Shown: positions 19,658 to 30,087, numbered from the stretch's first letter. The stretch: DNA of 64,000 bases from Pseudomonas spelaei (GCF_009724245.1 NZ_WNNK01000009.1:164764-228763), one strand, 5' to 3'. Notes: generated by a model from the letters alone, not told the origin. Numbers and translations are program-made.

Positions 19658-22183
19658 GTGTTGAAGAAAACCCTGTTCCAGTTGCATTGGTTCTTCGGCA
19701 TTACGGCCGGGCTGGTGTTGGCCTTGATGGGGATCACCGGCGCCACGGTCTCGTTCCAGGATGAAATCCTTCGGGCACTCAACCCAACAGTGCTCACCGT
19801 CGAAAAGCGCCCGGCCGGGGTGCTGCCGCCCGCCGAGTTGGTGCGCAAACTGGAAGCCACTGAAGGCAAGGTCGTCTCGATGCTTTGGGTAGAGAGCGAA
19901 AGCGGCAACGCCGCCCGGGTGTTCTTCACCCCGCCACCCGGTGAGCGTCGCGGCCAGATGCGCTACTTCGACCCGTACACCGGCGACTATATGGGCGACG
20001 CCGTCGGCCAGGATTTCTTCGGCCTCATGCTGCAACTGCACCGCTTCCTGGCCATGGGTGACACCGGCCGGCAAATCACCGGGGCCTGTACGCTGATCCT
20101 GGTGTTCTTCTGCCTGTCCGGCCTGTACCTGCGTTGGCCGCGCCAAGTGGCGAGCTGGCGTGCCTGGCTGACCCTGGACTGGCGCAAAAAGGGCCGCAGT
20201 TTCAACTGGGACCTGCACTCGGTATTCGGCACCTGGTGCCTGCTGTTCTACCTGTTGGCGGCGTTGACCGGCCTGTCCTGGTCCTACGAGTGGTACAGCC
20301 AGGGCCTCAATAAATTGCTCTCGGACGCTCCGCAAAACGAGCGGATGCGCAAGCGCGGTCCGCCCCCTGAAGGCCCGGCGCCAATTGCCAATTACGAGGC
20401 GATGTGGAGCAGCATCTACAGCAATGCCGGACCGAAGTTAAGCGCCTACAACATCCGCATGCCAGCGGTCGCAGGCCAACCGGCCACCGTGTTCTATCTG
20501 TTGCAGGATTCTCCCCATGACCGGGCACTGAACCAGATCAGCCTGGATCCGGCCACGGGCGAGGTCAAACGCCATGATCAATACGCGAGCAAAAGCCTCA
20601 AGGCACAGTTGCTGACCAGCATTTACGCGCTGCACGTCGGCAGTTATTTCGGCCTGGTGGGACGCATTATCCTGACCATCACCGCCCTGTGCATGCCGCT
20701 GTTCTTTATCACCGGCTGGCTGCTGTACCTGGACCGTCGCCGCAAAAAACGCCAGGTCCGAGACGCCCGTAAAGGCCTGAGTGAAAACCCCAGCGATGCG
20801 CCAGCCTGGCTGATCGGCTTTGCCAGCCAGAGCGGTTTTGCCGAACAACTGGCCTGGCAGACCGCAGGACAATTGCAGGCCGCCGGCTTGCCGGTAAAGG
20901 TGCAATCCCTGGGCACCGTCAGCGAAGACGACTTGCGCCAGTCAGAAAATGCACTGTTCGTAGTCAGTACCTTCGGCGACGGCGAGGCACCGGACAGCGC
21001 TCGCGGTTTCGAGCGCAGCGTATTGGGTCGAGACTTGTCCCTCAACGGCTTGAACTACTCGGTGCTGGCCCTGGGCGATCGGCAATATCAGCACTTCTGC
21101 GGCTTTGCCCGACGCCTGCATTTCTGGCTGACCAACCAGGGTGGCAACCCGTTGTTCGCCCCGGTTGAAGTCGACAGCGGCGACAGCGACGCCTTGCTGC
21201 ACTGGCAACAACAACTGGGCCAACTCACCGGCCACGCACCGACCGCCGCATGGGCCAGCCCCAGCTACGAAAACTGGACCTTGAGCCAGCGCGCCCTGCT
21301 CAACCCGGACAGCAGCGGTTCTGGCGTCTACTTGCTGGGGCTGACGCCACCGGGTCCACGGACCTGGCTGGCCGGCGATCTGGTCGAAGTACTGCCGCGC
21401 AATGGCCCTTGGGCCATCGAACACTTCCTTGCTGGCCTCGGCATAGCCGGCAGCGACGGCGTACACGTCGACGGCCTGGCCCAAACCCTTGATCAAGCGT
21501 TGGCCGGCCGCCAACTTCCAGACAATCGCACCCATCTGGTGGGCCTGCACGCCCAGGCGTTGGTGGATGCGCTGGTGCCGTTGGCCATGCGCGAATACTC
21601 CATCGCCTCGATTGCCAGTGACGGCGTGCTGGAACTGATCGTGCGCCAGGAACGCCACCCCGACGGCAGCCTCGGCCTGGCCTCCGGCTGGTTGACCGAA
21701 CACGCGAGCATCGGCTCAGGCATCAGCCTGCGCCTGCGGCGCAACAGCGGTTTCCATTTGCCGAGCGAGCCGGTGCCGCTGATTCTGCTGGGCAACGGCA
21801 CCGGCCTCGCCGGGCTGCGCAGCCTGCTCAAGGCGCGGATTGTCGACGGCCAGCAACGTAACTGGCTGCTGTTCGGTGAACGCAATATCGCCCACGACTA
21901 CCACTGCCAGGACGAGTTGCAAGGCTGGCTGGCCAGCGGTGATCTGGCCCTGCTGGACCTGGCATTCAGCCGGGATCAAGAGGAAAAGATCTACGTTCAG
22001 GATCGCCTGCGCGAATCCGCCGATGTGCTGCGTAAATGGCTGGCCAACGGTGCGGCGATTTATGTCTGTGGCAGTTTGCAGGGCATGGCGGCAGGCGTGG
22101 ATCAGGTGTTGGTGGAGGTCTTGGGCAGTGAGGCCGTTGAACGCCTGATCGAGCAAGGCCGTTATCGCCGGGATGTTTACTGA
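19658..22183 (+). CDS. PepSY-membrane / flavodoxin / FAD-NADPH reductase fusion (piu locus)
   Basis: An 841-aa inner-membrane electron-transfer protein. Residues 1-370 form a PepSY-type module with four membrane helices ([76 protein letters not shown]). Then follow a flavodoxin-like FMN domain ([20 protein letters not shown] ... [14 protein letters not shown]) and a cytochrome-P450-reductase-like FAD/NADPH part ([22 protein letters not shown]). The GTG at 19658 has GAGG upstream. Its position beside piuA matches PA4513 in P. aeruginosa. Reduction of ferric siderophore-bound iron in the periplasm or membrane is the likely task, inferred from architecture and context. Confidence 0.88.
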   Translation: MLKKTLFQLHWFFGITAGLVLALMGITGATVSFQDEILRALNPTVLTVEKRPAGVLPPAELVRKLEATEGKVVSMLWVESESGNAARVFFTPPPGERRGQMRYFDPYTGDYMGDAVGQDFFGLMLQLHRFLAMGDTGRQITGACTLILVFFCLSGLYLRWPRQVASWRAWLTLDWRKKGRSFNWDLHSVFGTWCLLFYLLAALTGLSWSYEWYSQGLNKLLSDAPQNERMRKRGPPPEGPAPIANYEAMWSSIYSNAGPKLSAYNIRMPAVAGQPATVFYLLQDSPHDRALNQISLDPATGEVKRHDQYASKSLKAQLLTSIYALHVGSYFGLVGRIILTITALCMPLFFITGWLLYLDRRRKKRQVRDARKGLSENPSDAPAWLIGFASQSGFAEQLAWQTAGQLQAAGLPVKVQSLGTVSEDDLRQSENALFVVSTFGDGEAPDSARGFERSVLGRDLSLNGLNYSVLALGDRQYQHFCGFARRLHFWLTNQGGNPLFAPVEVDSGDSDALLHWQQQLGQLTGHAPTAAWASPSYENWTLSQRALLNPDSSGSGVYLLGLTPPGPRTWLAGDLVEVLPRNGPWAIEHFLAGLGIAGSDGVHVDGLAQTLDQALAGRQLPDNRTHLVGLHAQALVDALVPLAMREYSIASIASDGVLELIVRQERHPDGSLGLASGWLTEHASIGSGISLRLRRNSGFHLPSEPVPLILLGNGTGLAGLRSLLKARIVDGQQRNWLLFGERNIAHDYHCQDELQGWLASGDLALLDLAFSRDQEEKIYVQDRLRESADVLRKWLANGAAIYVCGSLQGMAAGVDQVLVEVLGSEAVERLIEQGRYRRDVY

Positions 22184-22205
22184 TCCCATACCACCGTGGA
22201 TCAAA

Positions 22206-22315
22206 TGTGGGAGCTGTCGAGCTTTAGCGAGGCTGCGATGGCGTCAGACCAGCCAACACAGATGTTGCCTGACCCACCGCTATCGCAGCCTCGCTAAAGC
22301 TCGGCAGCTCCCACA
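22206..22315. repeat. REP-type inverted pair
   Basis: TGTGGGAGCTGTCGAGCTTT... at 22206-22241 is inverted at 22281-22315 (...CTCGGCAGCTCCCACA), with small differences between arms. It fills the gap between two convergent genes and may also terminate transcription. Confidence 0.85.
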
Positions 22316-22325
22316 CTGACCGGGA

Positions 22326-24740
22326 TTACCAGCGATAGGTGGCGGAGGCCACTGCCGTACGCGGGTTGCCAAACAGGCAGCGCGTGGCGTCATAGCAGCC
22401 GGAGATGTACTGATCGTTAGTCAGGTTGGTGACATTGAGCGCCAACTTCCACGGCCCTGTCTGGTAGTGCGCCGAGGCATCGAACACGGTGTACGACGGT
22501 ACCTCCAGCGAGTTGTCCGCACCACCCGGATTGGCGCCGACATAGCGCACACCCGCTCCCACGCCGAAGTCCTTCAACAAGCCGTCCCGCAAGGTGTAGT
22601 CCGCCCACAGCGAAGCCATGTTGCGCGGGATCGGAATGAAGGTCGGGGTCTTGCCCTGGCTGACATCGTTGGCCTTGGTGATCTTCACATCCTGATAGGT
22701 GTAGCTGGCGATCAGGTCCAGTTCACGGCTCAGGCTGGCAGTACCTTCGAGCTCAAAGCCACGGGAACGGATCTCGCCGGTTTGCACACTGAAATTGGGG
22801 TTCAGTGGACTCGGTGTCGTCACATTGCTTTGGGTGATCTGAAACACCGCTGCCGTCACCGAGGCATTGCTGTCCTTGGGACTGAACTTGATCCCGACTT
22901 CGTACTGCTCGGCTTCGGTGGGATCGAAGGGTTTGCCGTTGGCATCGATGCCTGAGTTCGGTGTGAACCCCGTCGAATAACTGGCGTAAGGCGCCAGACC
23001 GTTATCCGCCAGGTACACCACGCCCACCCGACCGCTGAGGGCCTCGTCCTTTTGCTCGACGTGGGTGCCGGCCACCTGCTCGTTGGTTTCAGAACGGGCC
23101 CAGTCATAGCGACCGCTCAAGGTCAGGCGCCAGTGATCATCCAGCTTGAGTTGGTCCTGCAGGTACAAGCCCGTCTGGTTCAGGGTCGAATCAGGCCGGT
23201 AGCGCGAGCTTTTCTGCGGGTCGTTGAACACTGATGGATCGAACGGCACAAACACCGGGTTGTAGAGATTCAGTGACGGCGCCGCCGTATAAACATCCCG
23301 TTCGCTGCTGTTCTGGTGCTGGTAATCCAGGCCGATCAAGAGCGTTTGATCGATACCGCCGGCGGTGAAATCAGCCTGGGCCTGGTTGTCGACAGTCCAG
23401 CGTTTGTAGGTGAAGTCATCGATCTCGGCCGTCCGGGAAATGGTGGTCAGCGAGCCCGGTTCAAAGCCGGTGCCGTAGATCATGTTGTCGTCCAGATCCA
23501 GCCGTGAGTAACGCAGGTTCTGACGGACTTGCCAGGTATCGTTCAGGCGTTTGGAGAATTCATAGCCCAGCGAAAACTGCTTTTTCTCGTACTTCTGGAA
23601 CGCCTTGTCGGCAGGGAATACATCGCGGCGGATGTGGCCGTTGGGGTTGAAGTTGATGGTCCCCGCAGCGGGGTAAAAACCATCGCCGCCATTACTGTCA
23701 TCGTAAAGCCAGGACGCCAACACGGTCAGGCGCGTGTCCTCGTCCGGCTGGAACGTCAGGGACGGTGCCAGGGACTGACGCTTGTCCTGCCACGGCGTGT
23801 CCTTGATGTTCTGGTCACGCAGCACACCGATCATGCGGTACGACCACACACCCTGCTCATCCAGCGGTCCGGTGCTGTCGAAGCTGACCTGCTTGCGCGC
23901 ATCGGTGCCGTATTGCACCTGCACTTCGTTGGCGGCAATCGCGCTCGGGCGCTTGGACACCTGATTGATCACACCACCAGGGTCGCCCTGGCCATACAGC
24001 ACACCGGCCGGGCCGCGCAGCACTTCGACCCGCTCCAACATGTACGGGTCCACCATCCAACTGGCGAGGTTGGTGGTGGTTGGCAGTTGCAGGCTGTCCA
24101 GGTAAGTGGTCGGGGTGAACCCGCGAATCACCGTGTACCAGTCGGAGCGATTGTTGGCGCCGTAGCTGGAAACCCCCGGCGTGTAGCGCAGCGCCTCGTT
24201 CACCGATTGCACGCCCTGGGCATCCATGCGCTCGCGGGTGATCACCGAGATCGATTGCGGGGTTTCGTGGATCGGTGTGCCGGTCTTGGTGGCGCTGATG
24301 CTGCGCTGGGCGACATAGCCGTCGACTTCGCCCAGCAGCGTTTGATCAACCTCGGGCGCCGTGATCGACAGGCTGTCCAGCTGCAGCTTGCCATCCCCTT
24401 GCGGCACCGCCTGTAAACGATAGGTGGCGCCGACCTGCACGGCTTCCAGACCGCTGCCGGCCAACAAACGTGCGAGGGCGATCTCCAGGCTGTAGCTACC
24501 GCTCAGGCCTGTCGTCTGCTTGCCACGAGTCAGCGCCGGGTCGAACGCCTGGGCCACACCGGCCTGCTCGGCCAGGGTGCTGAGGGCGACGCCCAATTCA
24601 CCGGCTGGGATGCGGAAACTTTGCACGCGACTTTGCTGCGACGCCGATTGATCGGCAGCCGCCGGCAACACGCTGCCAGCAAGGAAAATCGGAAACAGTG
24701 CAGCCGCAAGGGGATGCAGCCGGACAACAGGGCGGGTCAT
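22326..24740 (-). CDS. TonB-dependent ferric-siderophore receptor with signalling domain (hydroxamate type)
   Basis: Outer-membrane receptor of 804 aa that both imports a ferric siderophore and signals its presence. After a signal peptide (end near AAAD, residue 30) comes an STN signalling domain (FRIPAGELGVALSTLAEQAGV). It contacts the periplasmic part of the FecR protein encoded next door. Plug motifs are ETPQSISVITRERMD and GPAGVLYGQGDPGGVINQVSKRP. The barrel ends with ISGCYDATRCLFGNPRTAVASATYRW, a cysteine pair and final aromatic characteristic of FhuA/FiuA/FoxA-like ferrichrome or ferrioxamine receptors. The ligand is inferred. It is last in the order sigma, anti-sigma, receptor. Confidence 0.9.
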   Translation of the reverse strand: MTRPVVRLHPLAAALFPIFLAGSVLPAAADQSASQQSRVQSFRIPAGELGVALSTLAEQAGVAQAFDPALTRGKQTTGLSGSYSLEIALARLLAGSGLEAVQVGATYRLQAVPQGDGKLQLDSLSITAPEVDQTLLGEVDGYVAQRSISATKTGTPIHETPQSISVITRERMDAQGVQSVNEALRYTPGVSSYGANNRSDWYTVIRGFTPTTYLDSLQLPTTTNLASWMVDPYMLERVEVLRGPAGVLYGQGDPGGVINQVSKRPSAIAANEVQVQYGTDARKQVSFDSTGPLDEQGVWSYRMIGVLRDQNIKDTPWQDKRQSLAPSLTFQPDEDTRLTVLASWLYDDSNGGDGFYPAAGTINFNPNGHIRRDVFPADKAFQKYEKKQFSLGYEFSKRLNDTWQVRQNLRYSRLDLDDNMIYGTGFEPGSLTTISRTAEIDDFTYKRWTVDNQAQADFTAGGIDQTLLIGLDYQHQNSSERDVYTAAPSLNLYNPVFVPFDPSVFNDPQKSSRYRPDSTLNQTGLYLQDQLKLDDHWRLTLSGRYDWARSETNEQVAGTHVEQKDEALSGRVGVVYLADNGLAPYASYSTGFTPNSGIDANGKPFDPTEAEQYEVGIKFSPKDSNASVTAAVFQITQSNVTTPSPLNPNFSVQTGEIRSRGFELEGTASLSRELDLIASYTYQDVKITKANDVSQGKTPTFIPIPRNMASLWADYTLRDGLLKDFGVGAGVRYVGANPGGADNSLEVPSYTVFDASAHYQTGPWKLALNVTNLTNDQYISGCYDATRCLFGNPRTAVASATYRW

Positions 24741-24821
24741 GGGGGGCGATTCCTGGAAGTTTTATTTAGGTTTCTCAGGCCATGACGGGCGAGATGGGCA
24801 AAGGGACAGTGCGCGCTGAAT

Positions 24822-25784
24822 TTATTTGTCGGACTTGATCACTACGAGCCAGTCGGTAAAGCGTTGCAGGCGAATCGGCAGGCTGGTCTGCAACGCAGCA
24901 AGGGCGGCGTCGCTGTTGTCCAGCGGGAACGAGCCCGACACCCGCAACCCGGCCAATGCCTGGCGGTCGTAATGCAGAACACCACGGCGATAGCGTGCCA
25001 GCTCATCGAGCACTTCCAGCAGCGGGCGGTCATCGACTTTGAGCACGCCACGGGTCCAACTGGCAGGGTCAGCGATGCCTATGGTGGTAAGGCCATCAAC
25101 GTGATCGGCGTACAGCAGCGCTTGCTGTCCGGCGGCCACCCGCGCTGGCGGGCTCGACTTTTTGGATGGCTGGGCAGCGATGGCTGATTCAAGCACAGTC
25201 ACGCGGGTCTGGCCGTCTTCGCGCCGTACCAAAAAGCGCGTCCCCAGCGCTGTGACTGTGCCTTGTTCGGTACGCACGACAAAAGGACGTTTCGGGTCTT
25301 TGGCCACTTCGACCCACAGCTCTCCGCGCCGCAGGTCGATCAGCCGGCGCTGGCCGTCAAACTCAATATCCACCGCTGAATCGCTGTTGAGCTGCAATTG
25401 GCTGTGGTCTTCCAACATCATTGAGCGACGTTCGCCCACGCCAGTACGCTGGTCCGCCAGCCACACAGGCGCCTGGCGTACGCCCTGCCAGGCCACGGTT
25501 GCCGCAACCAGCAAGACCAACGCCGTACCGGCTCGCCGCAGAGCCGGCTTGCGCTGGGCGGCGAAGGCACGTTCCAGGATTTTGCGCGAATGGGAAGCGG
25601 GCAAGCCGTCGAAACGTCCCCAGAGAATCTCCAGCCGCGACAACGCGAGCGCGTGCCCCGGATCGGCATCACGCCAAACCGCACAGGCCTGACGCTGGCT
25701 TTCATCGGCCTCACCGGAATGCAGCACCGACAACCATTGGGCGGCGGCGGCGACTTGCTCGGGCGTGGGTTCGGATCGGTTCAC
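24822..25784 (-). CDS. FecR-type transmembrane sigma regulator
   Basis: A 320-aa inner-membrane protein that relays the receptor's signal to the ECF sigma factor. The start is GTG 25784, which overlaps the sigma stop codon (GTGA). Residues 1-80 are the cytoplasmic anti-sigma part (QWLSVLHSGEADESQRQACAVWRDADPGHALALSRLE), then a single membrane helix (ALVLLVAATVAWQGV). The periplasmic FecR domain includes RRGELWVEVAKDPKRPFVVRT and a C-terminal STN-like segment. An earlier ATG at 25895 lies inside the sigma gene and is rejected. Confidence 0.88.
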   Translation of the reverse strand: MNRSEPTPEQVAAAAQWLSVLHSGEADESQRQACAVWRDADPGHALALSRLEILWGRFDGLPASHSRKILERAFAAQRKPALRRAGTALVLLVAATVAWQGVRQAPVWLADQRTGVGERRSMMLEDHSQLQLNSDSAVDIEFDGQRRLIDLRRGELWVEVAKDPKRPFVVRTEQGTVTALGTRFLVRREDGQTRVTVLESAIAAQPSKKSSPPARVAAGQQALLYADHVDGLTTIGIADPASWTRGVLKVDDRPLLEVLDELARYRRGVLHYDRQALAGLRVSGSFPLDNSDAALAALQTSLPIRLQRFTDWLVVIKSDK

Positions 25785-26299
25785 GGCGTTGGTACGTACA
25801 GCAGCGTGTAGCAATGCACCATGACCTGGGCGATGTACTGTTTGATCATGCTTTTCGAAACGCCGAGGTACTCGGCGATTTCCGCGTGGGTCCAACCGTC
25901 CAGGCGGTTGAGCAGAAAGGCTTGCCGGGGTTTTTCCGCCAGGCCGTCCAGCAGGCGGGCGACCGACTCCAGCAGTTCAAGCATTTGATGCAGTTCTTCA
26001 GGGCTGATAGCCGCCGCGTCGGCGCTTTCATGGGCCAGCACCGCGAGGTAGGCGCGTTCCAGCTTGCGTCGGCGTTCGCCATCGATCAGCAGGCGAATCG
26101 CCGTGGTGGTGAGGAAGGCGCGCGGCTCTTGCAGGCGCTCGGGTTCGGCCAGGGTCAGCAGGCGAATGAAGGTGTCCTGCGCGAGATCCGCCGCACGTTG
26201 GGAGCATCCGAGTTTTTTGCGTAGCCAGTTGTGCAGCCAGCCGTGGTGGTCACTATAGAGCAGACCGACCAGGCGATTGCGCGGCGAATCGGGCTGCAT
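25781..26299 (-). CDS. ECF sigma factor (FecI type)
   Basis: An iron-starvation sigma factor of 172 aa directing transcription of the receptor gene downstream. Region 2 reads WLRKKLGCSQRAADLAQDTFIRLLTL and region 4 reads AFLLNRLDGWTHAEIAEYLGVSKSMIKQYIAQVM. I prefer the start at ATG 26299 because the upstream ATG at 26350 abuts the Fur-like palindrome at 26352-26370 and would leave no leader; neither start has a strong ribosome site. It forms a three-gene signalling unit with the FecR protein and TonB receptor. Confidence 0.9.
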   Translation of the reverse strand: MQPDSPRNRLVGLLYSDHHGWLHNWLRKKLGCSQRAADLAQDTFIRLLTLAEPERLQEPRAFLTTTAIRLLIDGERRRKLERAYLAVLAHESADAAAISPEELHQMLELLESVARLLDGLAEKPRQAFLLNRLDGWTHAEIAEYLGVSKSMIKQYIAQVMVHCYTLLYVPTP

Positions 26300-26351
26300 G
26301 AGGGGGTGATGGGCTGGCACTGCGGCATCCTGAAGGGGGTGAACCTGCATG

Positions 26352-26370
26352 AATGCGAATATATTTCATT
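26352..26370. promoter_or_regulatory. Fur-box-like palindrome before the ECF sigma gene
   Basis: AATGCGAATATATTTCATT is symmetrical around AATATATT, with outer AATG and CATT. It is placed as expected for iron repression of the sigma gene, and shares AATGCGAATA with the piuA promoter site. Confidence 0.6.
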
Positions 26371-26469
26371 TGGTAACGGGTGTCACTACGCGTGGCAGGA
26401 GGTGGGCTTTAGGGCCAGCCCCTTCAAGGTCTTTGAAAAAACAGGTCCATCAAGAGCAAGTACTGTCCC

Positions 26470-26572
26470 TGTAGCCGCTGCCGAGGTACGAGGCTGCGAT
26501 GCGGGCCGCAGGACCGCCGCCTTGGGGCCGCTACTCAGCCCATCGCAGCCTCGTACCTCGGCAGCGGCTACA
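26470..26572. repeat. Long palindromic REP element, copy 2
   Basis: 32-bp perfect inverted arms at 26470-26501 and 26541-26572, as in copy 1 at 19420. Here the arm core is GAGGTACGAG instead of GAGGCACGAG, and the opposite arm changes to match (CTCGTACCTC). Confidence 0.88.
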
Positions 26573-26638
26573 GAAAGCAGCCACAGGTTCGGTGTTAGCC
26601 GTAAGACTGTTTTTCAAAGGCCTTGAAAGGCATGTCCC

Positions 26639-28180
26639 TCACACCGGTTGCAGTTTCTGCTCAAACACCGACACCCCATCCAGGTCCCGCAAAATGACCG
26701 TCAGCTCCGCCGTCTGCCCATCAATCTGCACTTCCCCAAAAAATTGAAACCCGGCAAACGGCGACGTGTTCTGCGCCGGCGGTGCCTTCTCGAACACCAC
26801 CTGCGGCCCGAAGGTCTTGTCCAGCACATTGGGCCCAAAACTCCCCGCATTCAGCGGCCCCGCAACAAACTCCCAGAACGGCTCAAAATCCTGAAACGCC
26901 GCCCGATCAGGGTGATAGTGATGGGCCGCACAGTAGTGCACATCGGCGGTCAGCCACACATGGTTGCGCACGTTTTGCGCCCGCAGGAACGCCAGCAGTT
27001 CAGCGATTTCCAACTCACGGCCCTGGGCCGGCCCCGGGTCGCCGTTGGCGATGGCTTCCCAGCGCGGCACGCCTGGGCTGACTTCACCGTCGGGCACGCC
27101 GAGGCCGATGGGCATGTCGGCAGCAATGACTTTCCACTGGGCCTTGGAGGCCTTGAGTTCGCGCTTGAGCCAGTCCAACTGCTCACGCCCTAGAAAGGGT
27201 TTTTCTGCGCCCAGGTTGTCATCGTTGGGCCCGCGATAGCTGCGCATGTCGAGCACGAACACATCCAGCAGCGGCCCGTAGCTGAGCTTGCGATAGATGC
27301 GCCCACCCTGATCGGCACTCTGCAGGCGCATTGGTGCATATTCGAGCCAGGCTTGGCGCGCGCGACCGACCAGGGTGTTGATGTCTTTGGTCTGGTAACG
27401 GTCATCCAGTTGCTTGCTCGGCGACCAGTTGTTGATCACCTCGTGGTCGTCCCACTGCCAGATCTGCGGCACTTCGGCGTTGAAGCGGCGGATGTTTTCG
27501 TCCATCAGGTTGTAGCGATAGTTGCCGCGATATTCATCCAGGGTTTCAGCGACTTTGCTTTTGGCTTCAGTGGTGATGTTGCGCCAGATACGCCCGCCTT
27601 CGGTGGGCAACTGCGCCGGTACCGGGCCGTCAGCGTAGATGGTGTCGCCACTGTGGATAAAGAAGTCCGGCAGGCGCAGGCGCATGGCTTCGTAGATGCG
27701 CATGCCGCCGATGTCCGGGTTGATGCCAAAGCCTTGCCCGACGGTGTCGCCGCTCCACACAAAACGGATGTCCCGGCGCTGTTGCGGCACGCTGCGCAAG
27801 TGGCCGAACCACGGCTCGCTGGCGACGCCGGTCTGGGCGTCTTCAAACTGCACGCGGTAGAAAATCGCCTGGTCGGCGGGCAGCCCGGTCAGCTCGACGC
27901 GGGCGGTAAAATCGGTACGCCCGTCAGCCAGGGGCGAGACGAATCGGCGCGGGTTGCTGAACACGCTGCGGGTGTCCCACTCCACCACCATCCGCGCGGG
28001 ACGGTCACTGCGGCTCCAGATCATCGCCCGGTCGCCCAGCAAGTCGCCGGACTGCACACCATCGGTGAGTTGCGGCCGGTCCTTGACCGACGCAATCACC
28101 GCCGGCGCAAGGCCAGGCAACAACAGACCGGCCCCGACGACTTGCATCACACGGCGACGGCCGAGGTCAAAGTGGCTCAT
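26639..28180 (-). CDS. phoD: PhoD-family alkaline phosphatase/phosphodiesterase
   Basis: A 513-aa metallophosphatase releasing phosphate from phosphate esters, exported folded through the Tat system. The signal LGRRRVMQVVGAGLLLPG carries the twin arginine. An N-terminal Fn-like domain precedes the catalytic domain, with WSGDTVGQG, HSGDTIYADG, WDDHEVINNW, RSYRGPND and TADVHYCAAHHYHP supplying the metal ligands. It is monocistronic between two REP elements. A Pho box was not found by eye. Confidence 0.9.
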   Translation of the reverse strand: MSHFDLGRRRVMQVVGAGLLLPGLAPAVIASVKDRPQLTDGVQSGDLLGDRAMIWSRSDRPARMVVEWDTRSVFSNPRRFVSPLADGRTDFTARVELTGLPADQAIFYRVQFEDAQTGVASEPWFGHLRSVPQQRRDIRFVWSGDTVGQGFGINPDIGGMRIYEAMRLRLPDFFIHSGDTIYADGPVPAQLPTEGGRIWRNITTEAKSKVAETLDEYRGNYRYNLMDENIRRFNAEVPQIWQWDDHEVINNWSPSKQLDDRYQTKDINTLVGRARQAWLEYAPMRLQSADQGGRIYRKLSYGPLLDVFVLDMRSYRGPNDDNLGAEKPFLGREQLDWLKRELKASKAQWKVIAADMPIGLGVPDGEVSPGVPRWEAIANGDPGPAQGRELEIAELLAFLRAQNVRNHVWLTADVHYCAAHHYHPDRAAFQDFEPFWEFVAGPLNAGSFGPNVLDKTFGPQVVFEKAPPAQNTSPFAGFQFFGEVQIDGQTAELTVILRDLDGVSVFEQKLQPV

Positions 28181-28253
28181 GGAGGGTTCCCCTTTGCTGG
28201 ATCAAAAGAGAAACTTAAGCACGCCAGGATGAAAGGGATGTGACAGATCGACG

Positions 28254-28359
28254 GTGGGAGCTCTCGAGCTTTAGCGAGGCAGCGAGGCGAGCACCTCGGT
28301 CTGTCTGGTATACCGAGGTGATCCCATCGCAGCCTCGCAGGGGCTCGACAGCTCCTACA
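28254..28359. repeat. REP-type inverted pair with inner stem
   Basis: GTGGGAGCTCTCGAGCTTTA... at 28254 is repeated inverted at 28325-28359 (CATCGCAGCCTCGCAGGGG... to TCCTACA), imperfectly. Between them CACCTCGGT and ACCGAGGTG form an inner stem. It lies between the fru operon end and phoD. Confidence 0.75.
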
Positions 28360-28368
28360 TTGACCGTG

Positions 28369-30087
28369 TCAGGTCTTAGCGGGGGCGACTGTCAGCTCGA
28401 CCACCTCGGGACGCTTGATCAACGCATACACCACCGCCGTCAACACACTCCCGGCGATAATCGCCAGCAAATACAACAGCGCATGGTTGATCGCATTCGG
28501 GATCAGCATCACAAACAACCCGCCATGGGGCGCCATCAGCTTGCAGCCGAAATACATCGACAGCGCACCCGTCAATGCACCACCGGCGATGCTCGCCGGA
28601 ATCACCCGCAATGGGTCCTTGGCCGCAAACGGGATCGCCCCTTCGGAGATAAAGCACATACCGAGGATCAACGCCGCCTTGCCCGCTTCGCGCTCGGTCT
28701 GGGCAAACTTGCGTCGCGCCAGGAGCGTGGCGATGCCCATGCCAATCGGCGGCACCATGCCGGCGGCCATGGTCGCTGCCATCGGTGCGCCGCTCTGCGC
28801 CGCCAGCAACCCGACGGAAAACGCATAGGCCGCCTTGTTGATCGGCCCACCCAGGTCGACGCACATCATCCCGCCCAGCAGGATACCCAGCAGCACCGCG
28901 TTAGCTGTGCCCATATTGCTGAGGAAGTCCGTCAGCCCGGTGAGCATATGCGCCACCGGCGGACCTACCAGGTAGATCATCACCAGGCCGGTGAACAGGC
29001 TCGCCAGCAACGGGATGATCAGGATCGGTTTGAGGGCTTCAAGGCTTTGCGGCAAACGTACCGCGCGGCTGATCAACTTTACGCAGTAACCGGCGAGGAA
29101 ACCCGCCAGGATCCCGCCGATAAACCCTGCACCCAGAGTACTCGCCAGCAGGCCGCCGATCATCCCCGGCGCAAGGCCGGGACGGTCAGCGATGGAGTAG
29201 GCAATGTAACCCGCCAGCAGCGGCACCATCAGCATGAACGCCTGGTCACCGACGGTTTTCAGGGCTGCGGCCAACGTGCCTTTTTCTTCAAACGCATGGA
29301 TACCAAAGACGAAGGACAACGCGATCAACAAACCGCCAGCCACCACCATCGGCAGCATGAATGACACACCGGTCAGCAGATGTTTGTAGACCCCGGTCTT
29401 CTCGGTCTTGGCTGCTGCACCGCTGGCGGCGCTTTCCTGCTTACCTTCGGCCAGTGCTTTATTGAGGGTGGCTTCCGATTGTTTGAGGGCAATGCCAGTG
29501 CCGCAGCGGTAGATTTTCTTACCGGCGAAACGCTCGGTGGCGACTTCGATATCCGCTGCCAGCAGTACCACGTCGGCGTCACGAATCGCTTCCGGACTCA
29601 GCGGGGTACGAGCGCCCACCGAGCCCTGGGTTTCCACCTGCAAGTCATAACCCAAGCGCTTGGCCGTTTGTTGCAAGGCTTCGGCAGCCATGAAGGTGTG
29701 GGCAACGCCGGTTGGGCATGCGGTGATCGCGACAATACGCGGCGCGCTTTTGGGTGCGACCACAGCCTCGCTCGCGACATACACCTGGGCCTCTTCGGCC
29801 CCCCTGCGCAACACGGCCTCGACATCTTGCAACGCTTGCGCCGGCGTACTCTGGAACACGCGCTTACCGACAAACCGCTGCTTATCCACGGGTGTGCTGC
29901 TGACCAGCAACACCCACTCAGCCGCCTCAATCGTCGCCGCCGACAATTGACGCTCCGGGTGCTGCGTGTCGACCACTTCGACACTGGTGCTCCACCCCTG
30001 GCGCTGGGCAGCGGCGTCCAATAAGCGGGCGCACAGCACACTGGTGACCATGCCGTTGGGGCAGGCAGTAACAATGGCTAACTTCAT
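28369..30087 (-). CDS. fruA: Fructose PTS permease, EIIB'BC
   Basis: Membrane permease that transports fructose and phosphorylates it to fructose-1-phosphate, 572 aa. The N-terminal half holds two IIB domains: a degenerate first copy (TACPNGMVTSVLCA) and the functional one with the phosphorylated cysteine in TACPTGVAHTFMAAEAL. After a linker the IIC domain spans residues 240-560 with eight or more helices (LTGVSFMLPMVVAGGLLIALSFVFG onward). It is the last gene of fruBKA, 11 bp after fruK. Confidence 0.95.
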   Translation of the reverse strand: MKLAIVTACPNGMVTSVLCARLLDAAAQRQGWSTSVEVVDTQHPERQLSAATIEAAEWVLLVSSTPVDKQRFVGKRVFQSTPAQALQDVEAVLRRGAEEAQVYVASEAVVAPKSAPRIVAITACPTGVAHTFMAAEALQQTAKRLGYDLQVETQGSVGARTPLSPEAIRDADVVLLAADIEVATERFAGKKIYRCGTGIALKQSEATLNKALAEGKQESAASGAAAKTEKTGVYKHLLTGVSFMLPMVVAGGLLIALSFVFGIHAFEEKGTLAAALKTVGDQAFMLMVPLLAGYIAYSIADRPGLAPGMIGGLLASTLGAGFIGGILAGFLAGYCVKLISRAVRLPQSLEALKPILIIPLLASLFTGLVMIYLVGPPVAHMLTGLTDFLSNMGTANAVLLGILLGGMMCVDLGGPINKAAYAFSVGLLAAQSGAPMAATMAAGMVPPIGMGIATLLARRKFAQTEREAGKAALILGMCFISEGAIPFAAKDPLRVIPASIAGGALTGALSMYFGCKLMAPHGGLFVMLIPNAINHALLYLLAIIAGSVLTAVVYALIKRPEVVELTVAPAKT

